From Theristus sp. LFF4_11 (lineage: Eukaryota > Nematoda > Chromadorea > Monhysterida > Xyalidae): a DNA stretch of 64,000 bases. The stretch covers positions 53,979 through 117,978 of the forward strand of contig JASANC010005196.1 of NCBI GenBank assembly GCA_030248135.1, given 5' to 3'. The position numbers and the translations under genes were made by a program. Numbering within the stretch: the first letter of the stretch is position 1; each line of letters begins with the position of its first letter. Below, piece by piece: positions 1 to 11,464 of this stretch. The notes beneath the pieces are model-generated. The model did no database searches, had not been told where the DNA came from, and was given only the letters and a program-made list of their open reading frames with translations.

Positions 1-3000
1 ACGATTCATCAGAAGCGACAGACGACGGCGACGACGGTAGGGGCATGGGGATGGGCTTGATGTGTTCACTGCAGTTGCTGCTGCTGCCTGCACCACATTG
101 CATTCAGCAGATTGCATATCACTCAGTCGGTTGCTGTTTTCTAAGTGACGATCTTGATTGCTGTTTGTCAGTTGCAGCAATGGATGCCGACTCTCTGGGC
201 GAGCGCATTCGGCGGCGTCGTCTACAGTCGAAGGTGGAACGCGAAACTGAACTGCAAAGACAGCGGCAATTGCAAGAACAACGAAAGCGTGAAGCCGAGC
301 GGGAAGCAAAGCAAGCGCAACGCAAACAGATCACCGATCGATACAACGTTTGTTCACTGCTGTCTATGATTGAAATGGTCGAGGTTTGGTGACAAACTTG
401 AGTGACGTCATGTGTGCGAGCTACAGCGTGCGTCAGTTGCTTCTATCTGAGAACATGTGTGATTTGTGCAGACTGCGCAGTCGGTTGTGTCTGCGACGCA
501 ACGCCACAACTCAGTTGGCGAAGATCGTTTGCGCCGTCGATACTGGCTGTTTGGTGATGACGAGTCGCTGTTTGTGGAGCAGGGTTGGCACACGCACGCT
601 CACCACGGTGTGCAACCGCGCGAAGCTGCCTCACTAGACACGACACCGCCTGCGACAGACGCCGAGTACGTCGCACATGCCTGTGTGCACTGGCACAAAC
701 GCATCTGCCCATTGTTGCGTGCTTGTGCTGCAAGCGATCACGTGTTTCTGCTTCAGTGGCCGCCCACCGGCAACCTACGAATGGCTGGTGTACCGTGGGC
801 GTCACTCGATCCGCGCGCTGTATGCAGCGTTGAACGGTCGTGGCGAGCGCGAGTCGGCGCTGCGTGCCAATTTGGCAGCACAACTGGCGTGGTTGACACA
901 GCGACCGACGACGCAACACGATGCCAACGTGGCACAGTCGACAGACGCAGCAGTGAACGTTGAATGTTGTGACGGTGATGGTGATGTTGCAGACGACCAC
1001 CAGCAGCAGGCGGCCACCAGGCAGACAGCAGCAGCGTGTGCTGATGGTGATGGTGATCGGATGGTGACACATTTCAAGGAGTCCTTGGCAGACGTGCAGA
1101 GTCGTCTGTTGCGTGGTGGCATGACGGCCATGAGTGATGCTGAGCACCAGCAGTGGACACACGCGCTGCACAACGCGCACACGGTGCCCCACTTGGTACG
1201 CTCGCGTTGCTCGTTCGAAACACCTTTTGCGCTGAAATTTGCTGGCGTTTTGCGTTGCCGTCTGAAATGCAAACGTGTACAGGAAGCGCTGGGGGTGCAA
1301 CTGTGCTGGGGCACTTAGACGTAGTATCTATATATTGCGTTTGCCGTGCGCGTTCAGCGAAGCGTGCGTGCATTCGCACAACGCGATTCTGTGCTGAACG
1401 TTGGTGGCGGTAGCGTTGTTGCAGGCGTGCTTGTTGGCGACGTCGTACGCACGCTTGCACGCAGCGTGCAGTGGCGGCCTGCTTCGCAAGCAACACGACC
1501 AGCCGGAGACGCGCGCCGCAGCCGGCTGGCTCAGTGCCGTGCGCACTTGTCGCACTCGCGCACGCCTGCATCTGCTGCTCGCGCTCTACGAAGACTCCGT
1601 CAACTGGTCAAAGTCGGCCGAAAAGGCGGTCTGTTTGCATGCGCTGCCAATTGCTTCGTCACCATTCAAGATCGTGTTGTTAAATTTTTTATGTTCCAGC
1701 GATGCCGTGTATGTCGACGCAACACTGACGAGAACGAGCTGTTGCTGTGTGACGGTGAAGATTGCAACAGGGGTGCGTTCATTGATTCATTGCTGACAAA
1801 CCATTCATATTGCACTTTGTTTGATTGTCATCAACAGGAATTGTTTTGACAGAAAATCAATGATTGTTGAATGGTTCAACGTTGCAGCTTACCACACGTT
1901 CTGTCTGCGACCGAAACTGAAGGGCATCCCAGACGGCGATTGGCTGTGTGCCGCGTGTCAACCGCTGGTTCGCAGTGACCGCTCTGCGAGACACTTGCCC
2001 AACTGCGTTCGTTGCTTGCAGTTGATTGCGTTTGTTGTGGTGCATTCACATGCAACTGAATCACGTACATTAGCATTTTTTCCCCTTGGTTCTGTGACTG
2101 AATGCGCCCGGTGATGGGAAAGCAGTTTCATGCGTTTGTCGTGCTGCGTGCTTCAGAACCAAAACAACCAAGAAGATGATGACGACGAAGAAGAGAGCAG
2201 TGACGCCGATCAAAGTTCAGACTACGACGACGACGACGATAGTGATGCGACGGGGAGACACAGGGGCAGACAGACACGAGCGCACAACGGGGCACAGAGG
2301 CGGTCTGCTGCAAAGCGCGCGCGCAGGGCGTTCATTGAGCACACGCCCACTGACGACACCGATGACGACGGACACTGCACACGGTGAGACAGACACAACA
2401 CACGAGCAGCAATGACAATGAAATAGCTGCGCAGCACAGTAACACCGTCAAGCAACTGTTACAGCAAGACAGCGCACGTGTCCGTGGTTGTGTCGCGTGT
2501 GGCCAGTCGTGAGCAGTACGATGATGGCGTCGACAACAAGCACGAGGAGCACAAGCTCAATGGGCACGTCACCACCAGACACACTGCCAGAGCCGACACA
2601 ACGGTAGTTGTACAAGTGAAAACAAAACTGTTGAACGTCATCTGAACACCAGAATGCTGCGTTGTGTCACTCGTGAATCACTGACAGGCACGCGTCGCGT
2701 CGATGTTCAAGCAGATCGCCAGCGACCGCCTCGCACAGTCGTCGCTCATGAAACTGCCAGACGCGAACAGTGCGCATGCGTTTCGTTAGTTTCAATGCAC
2801 ACCTGATTAGGAGGCTGTTCATGATGATTGAAACGCTTGTTGTAGCCGGTTGGCAACGCCATGCAAACCCGGTTTTCTTACCGCTGATGCAACTAGCACT
2901 GCGACCGTGTTTGTGTTTCGCAGAGCGTCTGCGCAGCGGCCGAGGTGCCCCGAAGAAACGGCCTGCGGTGCGTGATCTTGCCGAGGTGCACTCAAAATTG

Positions 3001-3240
3001 GCAAAATACAACTCGTTGACAGAGCTGTTTGATGATGTGAATGCTGTGCTGCAACACGCACAGCACGTCTTCAAGGTAGGCGTCGTCGCTCTCTTCAGCG
3101 CTCTCGTTCTATTGCCAGTCAAATGTGCATTGTTTTTGTAGATTTGTTTTGCTTCATTTCAGGATCAGCCGCGCAAGCTCAGTCAGCTGGCCGACTTGGA
3201 GACAACCGTTGACGCGCTGCAGAAGTCGCTGGATGACTGA
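1..3240 (+). CDS. BAZ1A: BAZ1A/ACF1-like ISWI-complex subunit, 3' part
   Basis: Accessory subunit of ISWI nucleosome remodellers; the 5' end lies outside the window. A phase-consistent model is join(<1..36,178..347,472..665,757..1195,1425..1628,1700..1772,1888..1967,2157..2383,2465..2603,2688..2784,2924..3075,3163..3240), all GT-AG. In order: an Arg/Glu/Gln-rich helix (from 180), a WHIM2-like segment (DRLRRRYWLFGDDESLF, about 520-575) followed by an EWLVYRGRHS stretch, a segment matching the ACF1 region before the PHD (KESLADVQSRLLRGGM), the pre-PHD NWSKSAEKA motif, a C4HC3 PHD finger split by an intron (CRVCRR...LLLCDG...AYHTFC...WLCAAC), a long acidic run (2170-2260), then a bromodomain-like helix region (LAKYNSLTELFDDVNAVL). 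It ends shortly after, with TGA at 3238-3240. The PHD and pre-PHD blocks align well with what I know of human BAZ1A. The bromodomain is divergent, so BAZ1B or another BAZ is possible though less likely. Confidence 0.85.
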
Positions 3241-4302
3241 ATGGCGCTTGGATTTTTGGGGGAAATTGAAACCACGTTTTTTGCTTTTTGTTGCGTTCTT
3301 TTTTTGGTTTTCTTTAAATTTTGTTGAACCTCTTTAAACGCACAATATTCCATCAACATCTCGGCAAGGAAATTGCAACCAAATTTGGCTTTGACATTTT
3401 TTATTCGTCTTGGATACTTTTATGTTTTTCTATTTTGCTGGTACCACAGCCGTTCGAGAGAGTGGTTGGTTTTCATTAGCAAATTTTTTTGTTGCAAGAT
3501 GCCAGTTTCATTTGTTTGATCAAGAAAACTAATTGTGGTGCAATGTTATTGAGTGAAGTTTTCAGCTTTTAACGAATTGCTTGTCTTGCATTTTGACCGT
3601 GAATCTTGCATTCTGCTGCCACGTTGCATTGACCAACAAACTGTCTTTTGGTTTGGTTGGTTCAACCACATTCTGCACAAATAATTGTGACGATTGGTTT
3701 AGTACTATGATCCTGAACGTATTGAGGGTAGCCGAGTGTGTTACTTTTACTGCGTAGTCGTGATTTGTTTTACTACTGATGTGGTGGTATGATCTTTTCC
3801 TTTTATTTTGGTCCCGAGACTCAATGCGCGCATAGGAAGGTAAACTGTTTCAAACGTGATTCAAGAATTCAAAATTGGCAAAATGATCCGAGTCCTCTAA
3901 ATTGGACCAAGCCATTCAGGCGGTTTTGAAGTGTCATATAAAGATTTAAAAAACTAGTTTCCTTTCTACGTCTGCAACCGTATTGAGTCGTAGAATCTAA
4001 AAAATTGATACCACTAACTTGTGCAACAACTGGTGCCCTCAACAAACTGTTTTAATTTCTCATGATTCCATTTGTGTTATCTTCGTGTGTATTTTTTTTG
4101 GCAATAAACGCTTTCAGTGGAAAAGGCAGACTGTAAACTTGGTGGTCAATGCGGTTGTGTACCGTCGTGTGAAAGACGTACCTCTGCGTTGCACGTTCGT
4201 TGTGCTCGTGACATTGTTCACGTTACGTTGCTTGAATTAACCGGTTGTTGTTTGCCAAACTGCAGATCTCACGGACATCCACGACACTGCTGGCAGGTGA
4301 CC
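3241..4302. other. intergenic stretch between BAZ1A-like and TRMT112
   Basis: AT-rich 3' flank and intergenic DNA. No convincing coding exon was seen. It holds one copy of a dispersed repeat (about 3795-4010), listed separately. The open frame from 4117 upstream of the TRMT112 ATG is not conserved-looking and is probably 5' UTR or chance. Confidence 0.5.
3795..4010 (+). repeat. dispersed repeat family A, copy 1
   Basis: About 215 bp beginning near TTTATTTTGGTCCCGAGA and ending near CAACCGTATTGAGTCG. It is related to segments at 32305-32515 and 35688-35895. All share the TTTTGG(T/C)(C/T)CCGAGA start, a middle GAATTCAAAATT block and the ACTAGTTTCCTTT(C/T)(T/C)ACGT(C/A)TG block. Class unknown; no clear target duplication was seen. 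Confidence 0.6.
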
Positions 4303-4929
4303 ATGAAGCTGATGGTGCACAATTTCCTGTCGTCAAAGTTCCTGAAGGGCGTGCAAACTGGATTTCCTCTGAAACTGGTCGCCACCAAAGTCGAGGTGAG
4401 CTGATTATGCGGTGATTGCAGCAGCTGAAACAGCACGCGGCAGTTGGTTGTGATGCTCATTCAGTGATTGTTGCGTTCCGTCAAATTAGATTGTAAAAGA
4501 GCACCGCGCTCATCAGCGTCGTCGGTGTTGTCCATGAAGCATTTGTGGTTACAGTTGAAGCCAGTCGACTACAACGAGCAGTTCTTGCATCGCACAATCG
4601 CAAAGCTCGATTGGCCAGCGCTGCGTTCTGCTGCCGCCGACGTTCTGCCGGTGGTGGTTAGTGAACAACGGAAAAGAGAGGCAACGACAACGACAGCCGA
4701 GTCGATGGAGACGCACACTGCTGAACTGGTGTGCACATCGGTCGACGAACTGCCAGTGGAGTTGCCAGAGGATTGGCGCAACAATGAGCAGCTGCTGAAG
4801 GCTGTGCACCAGCTGTTGCTGGAGGTGGACGTCATCGAGGGGCAGCTGCAGTGCCCGGAGACTGCACGTCCGTTCCCCATCACCAACGGCATTCCAAACA
4901 TGCTCGCCAGGGACGACGAGGTCGCGTGA
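4303..4929 (+). CDS. TRMT112: TRMT112, methyltransferase activator subunit
   Basis: Small zinc-binding activator that holds several RNA and protein methyltransferases (for example the eRF1, tRNA and rRNA enzymes) in active form in cytosol and nucleus. Two exons, 4303..4395 and 4555..4929, with GT-AG intron in phase 0. It starts MKLMVHNFLSSKFLKGV and continues FPLKLVATKVE, the typical N-terminus; the second exon has LLLEVDVIEGQLQCPE and FPITNGIPNML, the family's C-terminal signature. At about 155 aa it exceeds the usual 120-135: a Lys/Glu/Thr-rich insertion of about 30 aa (REATTTTAESMETHTAE) sits in the central helical region. Of the zinc-site cysteines, the C-terminal CPE is present; the N-terminal Cys of the human protein (ICPVEF) appears replaced (LKPVDY). 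A polyadenylation signal follows at 5131. Confidence 0.88.
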
Positions 4930-5130
4930 TCGAATCGCTTCGGTTAGCTTGGTAGTTTGAATCGCCGTCGCGTCACTGTGTCTATTCTTGTGTTGCTGTT
5001 TGTCAGTCAATTTGTTCATTGTTGTTTGTCCCGTTGAAAATGTTTGCATGTACGTCATGAAATTTGGTTGTTCTTTTCTCAAACTATTCGCTGCTTACGG
5101 TGACTTCGAACTTGTGGTCAAGCAAAATCA

Positions 5131-5136
5131 AATAAA
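5131..5136 (+). promoter_or_regulatory. poly(A) signal AATAAA for TRMT112
   Basis: AATAAA lies 202 bases after the TRMT112 stop codon, the first canonical signal downstream. Confidence 0.6.
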
Positions 5137-5516
5137 GCACATGATCATGGAACTGAAATTAAGAACATAACAACAACGAAGTTTTATTTTGACGATTAAA
5201 AAACACGACGTTTTTTACAGTGACCTTTGTGGTCATTTCTACAAAAATGAATAGTGTTTACAAAGTGAAGACTTCTACTCCAGGGTAGGGTTGGCAACGG
5301 GAAGACACCCCGTTTTTTTAGGAAAGCCGGTTTTTTCCCCAAGCTATTTTTTACATTCATGTTTGACCGAGCTTCACATTAGATTGATATTTTTATTTCG
5401 GCACACAACTGCCCGTCTAGAAAGTTCACGTCTCGATTTTTTTCAGAATTTGTCAAGGATTATTAACTTTTGGAACATCCTGGAGTAAAACTGTTCGCTT
5501 TCAAACAGCATTCACT

Positions 5517-5522
5517 TTTATT
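5517..5522 (-). promoter_or_regulatory. poly(A) signal overlapping the HSPBAP1 stop
   Basis: On the minus strand the last codons read CAA TAA AAG, so the TAA stop (5520-5518) lies inside an AATAAA hexamer. This gives a nearly absent 3' UTR if used. Confidence 0.5.
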
Positions 5523-8500
5523 GAACTGACCACTGCTCCAATAGTGAGTCACGAATAGCGGCAACGCAACGTGGATGCAACATTGCTTGCAAAAGGTCAC
5601 GTTCGCATATTGCAACCGAGGAAGAACAGTTGCTGACAGAATCTTCCGAATCGTCTGTGTACACGTTTTCGGCAGCAACAATTCGTTGTAGCTCTGCGTA
5701 GTCAATCGTTGGTACTGGTGTTGCGTCTTTGTGGTATTTGTGCCAAAAGCGATCGTGCACCTCATCCGTTGGTGCACAGGGCTAAAGTCAACGGACATTA
5801 TTATTGAACACCTAGAAAGTCTCGTAAAGCACAAATGAAACTTGCATTACCGGGTTGCGTGCAGATTTCCGTGGTGGTTCGTGATCGTTGTGCAGCTGCA
5901 CAATCAGCTCGTTCATTGTCTGCACCGTTTCGTCGAGACAAATTTCTGAAACGATGCTTGCAGCTGTATCTACAGGGTGTTTCAGAAGTAGTGGGTAGGT
6001 GTTTGACGTGTTATTTCTCGAGTTGTGTTGAACCATATTCAGTTGAAATTTTAGACAGTTGTTCAAAAAAGTTTTGTTTTCTCATATTTACCGGTTTTTG
6101 GAACGTGTTGGACCAGCTTACATGCGCGAAAAGGCGGTTTTGGCCGTGACGGATAGGTACAAGCGATGCATTGAGGCTCATGGTGGACATTTTGAGAAAT
6201 TTGATTGAGTTGACTGTGGTCGTTGATGTTTGCTGTTATCGCCATACACATTTTGAAGTCTTTTGAATGTTTGCATTAAGTGGTGTCCGGTGGTATCGCG
6301 TGATCTAGTATTTTCTGGACCAATACTGATTTTTATGTTTTGCTCTGTCATTCGTGTGCAGGTGAATGATTTTTTCTGAATTTTCGCACCAATCTAAGTT
6401 GAACTTTTCTAAACTACTGTCTAAAATTTTATTGAATATGGCTCAACACGATTTGAGAAATAACGCGTCAAACACCTGCCCACTACTTCTGAAACACCCT
6501 GTATACTCGATACTAACAGCAACAATAACCAAACTGAAACCGGAACGATCTCATGAAAACGATGGCAACAAAAGTGACAATGCTAATCTTGTTGCACTGC
6601 GTCATTCTGTGCATCTGGCTGTTGCGTGGCGTCCGGGTTGATGTCGCGCGTTGGCTGTATCAAGCGTGCCCTCAACAAGACAGCGAGCACGGCAGCAACG
6701 ACCGACTCGTCCAACTGCGCTTGTGTGTCCTGCGCCACAGGCAGCCACGTGTTCACGGACACGGCCATGTGCGACACGCACTGCACGCTGTGCCACCAGT
6801 GCGGCGGCACGTACAACACGTCGCCCGCGTGCAGCGTCACACAGTACGCTCGCGTCGTACGCAGGCACCGCGGCGCGCTCAGCACGTCAACGGAACTGCA
6901 CGTGGACGTGGTAAATTGTGCTTGCAAAAAAACGCTCACTTTATTCGCAGAATGCAGAGCGTGCGAAACTTTGTGAGAGGAACGAATGTATCCGGTTTAG
7001 TTGAAATCATGCGCCCCATTTGTAGCTAAAGATGTTTTCTTGCAACTCCGATCATGTTCTTTCTTCTTTCGCGAGCTCCGTAATCTTAGAAAAAAGGTAA
7101 ATGTTTGTAAACAAGCACGCTGCATGTTGATTAAAGACGACAAGCAAACGATGATAAGATCTCCATTGAATCCCCAGCACCATCCAGTTGAAAAACTGAA
7201 CTGCGATTGGCTGATCGATGGGCCAATCAGTGCCTTAGTTGGGCCTGACGCAAACAGACCGCACGCCAATTATGGTCGCCGACGTTTTTTGTAGCTTGCA
7301 GACCCGAATCACCCTCGAAAAGAAAAGGTCATAACCGTGTGTTGAGTACACCGTACACCCAAATGTTACGCCGCTTGGCGTGTTTGGTCAGTGTGTGTTT
7401 AGTGTTTACATTAGCGGTTGTTGTCAAGTTATGTTAATGGAATGCATGTTGTTTGTATTAGAACACAGAGTCCAATTAGTTATGTCTCATATTTTTATTT
7501 ATTACAATGGATAAAAAATGTTTACACGCAACTGGACAAGAAATGGCACAAGCAGGATTAGCAGCACATGTCAAGTTCATATAAGGTTCAAGTATTTCAA
7601 CTCACAAATTGAGGATTACAAAACGGTTTACGATAAGTAAATAAATAATTGGATTAAAGCGACCAATTCTCTCGCATGCAGTAACGTGAATAATACACGC
7701 TTACGCGCACTCAGTAAAAATGTCAAGCTTGCACCTCAAAAGCAATTGAACAAAGCGCAAACGAGGAACAACATATTTACTGTAATAAGCATTCAGCAAA
7801 AGATGTGCATGTGGTAGATTACAATCATTGTACACACTGGCAAGGTAACGAAGCTAGCTGAAAGCTGGGGCTGCAAATCAAAAATGTCGAAAATGGCTGA
7901 AAAAATTGTTGAAAATTGAACAAAAATCAATCCAGCACCTGAGAATAAGGAAATGTGATCGAGGCGAGAGTTTCTTTGTGAGCGTGTGTTCAACGAAGCA
8001 TGTCAACGTGCGTCTGCGTTTGCTGTTGCCAATAGAATTGTTGCTCTGGTGGTGACGAAGCGTGTGACACCGCCGTTGAGTCGGGCTGCCAGTGTTGAAT
8101 GTCGACGAAAGCAGGCGACACAGGCCAGTGCACGTGCGCACTCGAGTGCTGCTGCTGTTGCGCAATGTGCCAGGCGGCCGACGCAAACGACGACGCGCTG
8201 TTCAGCTCTTGTTCGGCACGCATCTTGTAGCTGTTGCGTGCCTGCACCTCGGCCGTGACCACTTGCGCGAAATCGTTGTTGCTGGTGGTCGCTGCTGCTG
8301 CCGTGCTTGGCTGCAGTGTTGCCTGGTCGTTGCCGCCAGCAGTGGCGAGCACTCTGCTCAGGTGCTCAATGTAGCGCAACGCGAGACGGAGTGTCTTGAT
8401 CTTCGGCAGACGCTGCTCGCGTGGCACGTTCGGAATGAGATGCTGCAGCTGGTGGAAGGCGTCGTTGATGGCCACGTTGCGACGGCGTTCCTTGGCGTTC

Positions 8501-11257
8501 GAGTTGACGCGACGACGTCGGCGGCCGCCAGGGGCAGGCGCTGCTGCGAGCGGCTCGGTGGCGCACGCGCACTCACTCGCAGTGGCACTACTGCACCGGC
8601 ACTGGCGTGGCTCGCTGGTGCTGTCCGGCGAAATCGCAGCGCCATCGAGCAGTGTGGCGCGTGTCGCTGCTGGCGGCGATCGCTTCATGGCACGCTCACT
8701 GGCATGCACCCCGAAAGCGTGCTGACTGCTGTAGTGGCCGCTGTGCATTGGCGACTGCTCATAGACGTACTGTTGCATTGCTGGTGACTGCATGCTGCTC
8801 GTTGCTAACAGGTCCATATTCGAGAGTCAGATCAGCCTCGGTTTCTCGTGAACAACTGAATAGATCGGCGGAGTAGTTTTTCCACGGCAGAAAAGTCGCT
8901 CAGAATACGCACGCCGTTCTCGTTTCTATTCTGCTTCAATAAATCAACACGATATGATGACAGTTCTGGTGCAGACAACGAAGGTGTGAAATGAATGCTG
9001 TTGCGAACGGGAATGATTTGCGAACACACGCGTAATAAAGTGTTGCAATAGAGCGAGTTGTAAACAGGGACACACTGACAGGGAGACAAGAGGACACACT
9101 GTTCCAATCGAACGAACGTCTGGTGATCTGAATGATTCGCTTGCGACCGGGGGAGGGCTTATATAGCTCTGGAGGGCTTGTATATCAAGCAGCCCCAGAG
9201 AGCAGACGCAGGTCATGAAGTTATGATGAGCATTATAATATAAAAAAACACAACTACAATAACAAGCTCAAGTGATGATGCTCGCAACAAGCCAGCGAAC
9301 ACACAATAACAGCAAAATGCGTGCGACTTTCTGTTTGGCCGCCCACATAGCTTAGCACGCCATAAAAAGTGCACAAACTGCTAAAGCAACACCGACAGTA
9401 AAAAGTGTGCCAACTAAGCTCGTTGCTCAAAACCGCGAACCGCCCCTCGAAACATGGTGCGCGTTACACAACAATGTAATGGGATAGTGATGGTATCAAA
9501 TATTGTTGTTGCTGCATTAACTAGCGGCACCTACAATTACTTCTTCACATTTGTGTTTTTGACCCCATCTTCAGATTGTATTCATCATTGGAGCAGCACA
9601 CAATTGATTCCAATTGCTTACAGAAACACACGATTTCGTGCCGGGGTTCCGGTCCGGAGACTGTTGCTTTTATAATGAATTTACAATACGCGCAAGCGGT
9701 GTGAACAAACTGTGATCAAACGATAGCTTGCCGCTATTTCAACAGCAACACGGGAAAGGGTGTGAAAACTATGACGCGCAATCTGCTGCGAGCGAACACG
9801 CCTTTTTTCTGTGGGTGGGCTGTAAAAAAACCAACATGCGGTGGTAAAAAAATAGCCGCTAACAAAATACTGTCGCACGTTTTTATTTACTTTTTAATTG
9901 CATCTTTTTTCGTGGTAGCTACAGTGTGACTGTAGCTTAACCTTGGTTGTATTGTGCGTTCGCATCCGGCGGTTTGTTTGATGTGATTTAACAGTCTGAT
10001 CTCACGCTAATCAGCTAATGCAAAAGAAACAAACGCAAAATGCGGTGCCACATCTGAGGACGCGTCATTGTATTTGTTTCATTGGTGTTTTGTTCCATGT
10101 ACCGTTTTACGACCACGTTAATGGGTTTGCGCGCGTTTTTTGGAGCGATGTCAGACAATACGACTGAGGAAAAGTTGTTTGATAAAATGATCAAACGCAA
10201 TTGCAATGCCAATGATTGTCTGTGCACCAGCACCATACATAACCATCCAGATGTTTACACTGCAAGACTGGGGTGACTGAATGTTTGCATCCACCAAAGA
10301 CGTCTGCTGTCAATAAAACTGCGCTGCACCAGTGTTCTGGAGGCGCTCCAAAAAACATCGCTCACGTGCAGCCTGGATGACGCCAGACTAATGCGACAGC
10401 TTGGTTTGCACCGCGGCGGCAATGAACAACAACGGCGACTTGTGGTGTCAACGATTGAACTGGACGCACCTGTAGACGCTCGATTGCTCGTAGGGCAGCC
10501 GCGCCGGTCGCAGCACAGCGCTGTCCGTCGGTGCGAACAGCAACCAGCGCTTGCTGCCATGCAGCTGTGCGTGCACGTTGAAGCCATAGCTGTCGTAGTG
10601 ACACGGCGTGTACGAACCACGCGAGCCTGCACACACACAACTGCTCTCAACCCATTCTCAAAACGAGCACACACAATTTGATTGATCTTGTCAGCAATAA
10701 TGCATCCAATCAGCGTTCCCAGCAACTTGATTTACTCCCATCAACAGAGAGATCGCGAAGTAGACGAATCATAGTTCGAAAAGCAGTGAAATTGAACCAC
10801 AATAAACCGACCAACCGAACCAAAGCGTTGAGTCGACGGCATTGCGATCGATTGAGAGCGTCGACCAATCAACGTCGTTCAAACGATGCTCCGGCAAGCA
10901 CTCGAACAGTGGCTTGTAGTCAACGTAGAACCAGTGTGTGCATGCGAGCACGCTGACACAACTGCTGGCATCATCAGCCTGCTGATTACCAACAGTTGAC
11001 TGCCGTTCACAGGTGTCACTTGTCTTCCATGAATGCAACAGTTCACTCAAAGTGGCGCAGCGCCTCACTGTGTCCGACTCCCACAGAATCCGACCCGGTC
11101 TGTGTTTTCGTTCACCGAATCGTGCGCAGAATCGCTGATCCTTTGGGAATACACGCGACGCCAGATATTCTGGAGTCCACTTCGATGCTTGCCAGCTTGT
11201 CAGTTTGCCAGACAACACGAACGGACGGCGTTCGGTGCAGTCGTTTTTGGCAGCCAT
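5518..11257 (-). CDS. HSPBAP1: HSPBAP1-like JmjC-domain protein
   Basis: Predicted Fe(II)/2-oxoglutarate-dependent JmjC protein of the HSPB1-associated protein 1 family. Exons on the minus strand: 10816..11257, 10470..10626 and an exon starting at 6895 are phase-consistent; then about 5869..5945 and about 5518..5792 (approximate). The N-terminus has [16 protein letters not shown], matching the family's opening, and STLWFG before the JmjC core. The core holds PCHYDSYG (His157, Asp159) and, in exon 3, [14 protein letters not shown] (His235) followed by SVNTWL, so the Fe ligands look intact. The C-terminus ([12 protein letters not shown]...[11 protein letters not shown]) fits the family tail. 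The 3574-bp intron between exons 2 and 3 contains a bHLH gene on the same strand, and a later intron holds a mariner-like MITE. The donor of exon 3 is uncertain; a small exon may be missing. Confidence 0.82.
5974..6501. mobile_element. mariner-like MITE with about 100-bp TIRs
   Basis: The left end CAGGGTGTTTCAGAAGTAGT is repeated inverted at the right (ACTACTTCTGAAACACCCTG), and similarity continues inward for about 100 bp. TA dinucleotides flank both ends (5972-5973, 6502-6503), as expected for Tc1/mariner insertion. No transposase ORF, so non-autonomous. It sits in an HSPBAP1-like intron about 30 bp from the next exon's acceptor. Confidence 0.85.
7494..7503 (-). promoter_or_regulatory. tandem poly(A) signals for the nested bHLH gene
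   Basis: The minus strand reads AATAAATAAA, two overlapping AATAAA hexamers, the first strong signals after the bHLH stop. Use of these would end the nested transcript well inside the host intron. Confidence 0.45.
7990..8817 (-). CDS. bHLH transcription factor, HAND/Twist-like, intronless
   Basis: A 275-aa single-exon ORF. After a Ser/Gln/His-rich N-terminus it has a class II bHLH domain: the basic region [17 protein letters not shown], then helix 1 [13 protein letters not shown], and a loop and helix 2 ending [22 protein letters not shown] plus [11 protein letters not shown] is most like HAND, with Twist, PTF1A and FERD3L families next. These factors bind E-boxes as dimers with E-proteins and act in mesoderm or neural specification. 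The C-terminal third is Gln/Ser/Ala-rich. A TATA box on the same strand lies 340 bp upstream and AATAAA repeats about 490 bp downstream. It is nested entirely inside an intron of the HSPBAP1-like gene, same strand. Intronless coding could be ancestral for HAND-type genes or mark a retrocopy; the flanking promoter elements argue against a dead retrocopy. Confidence 0.8.
   Translation of the reverse strand: MDLLATSSMQSPAMQQYVYEQSPMHSGHYSSQHAFGVHASERAMKRSPPAATRATLLDGAAISPDSTSEPRQCRCSSATASECACATEPLAAAPAPGGRRRRRVNSNAKERRRNVAINDAFHQLQHLIPNVPREQRLPKIKTLRLALRYIEHLSRVLATAGGNDQATLQPSTAAAATTSNNDFAQVVTAEVQARNSYKMRAEQELNSASSFASAAWHIAQQQQHSSAHVHWPVSPAFVDIQHWQPDSTAVSHASSPPEQQFYWQQQTQTHVDMLR
9158..9166 (-). 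promoter_or_regulatory. TATA box upstream of the bHLH gene
   Basis: The minus strand reads CTATATAAG, in a GC-richer context (CCAGAG before, CCCTCCC after). About 340 bp before the bHLH ATG, leaving a long 5' UTR or a non-coding first exon. Confidence 0.5.
9170..10469. other. host-intron DNA upstream of the bHLH gene
   Basis: Upstream flank of the nested bHLH gene and remainder of the HSPBAP1-like intron. No convincing exon. Likely location of bHLH regulatory DNA. Confidence 0.4.
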
Positions 11258-11464
11258 CTTTTTTGACTGTGTTCAACAATCTGTCAGCAACTCAGCGAAA
11301 TCTTACAGTTTGGTGCAAATCAAGTAAACACGAAATGGTGAACAGGATTTGCAATCCCAAATACAAGCAAAAAAGGCAAATAGAAGCCATTCTGTGCGAT
11401 CCAATTCGATCCAATTTATTCTATGTTGTAAATTAGTCACATTCGGACCAGGTTGGCAGATTCT

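Noticed and set aside
443..1300. 285-codon minus-strand ORF
   Set aside because: Antisense shadow of the BAZ1A-like exons, which show recognisable WHIM-region motifs; the minus frame is His/Arg/Cys-rich without a domain.
8092..8787. 231-codon plus-strand ORF
   Set aside because: Antisense to the bHLH coding exon, whose domain is clear.
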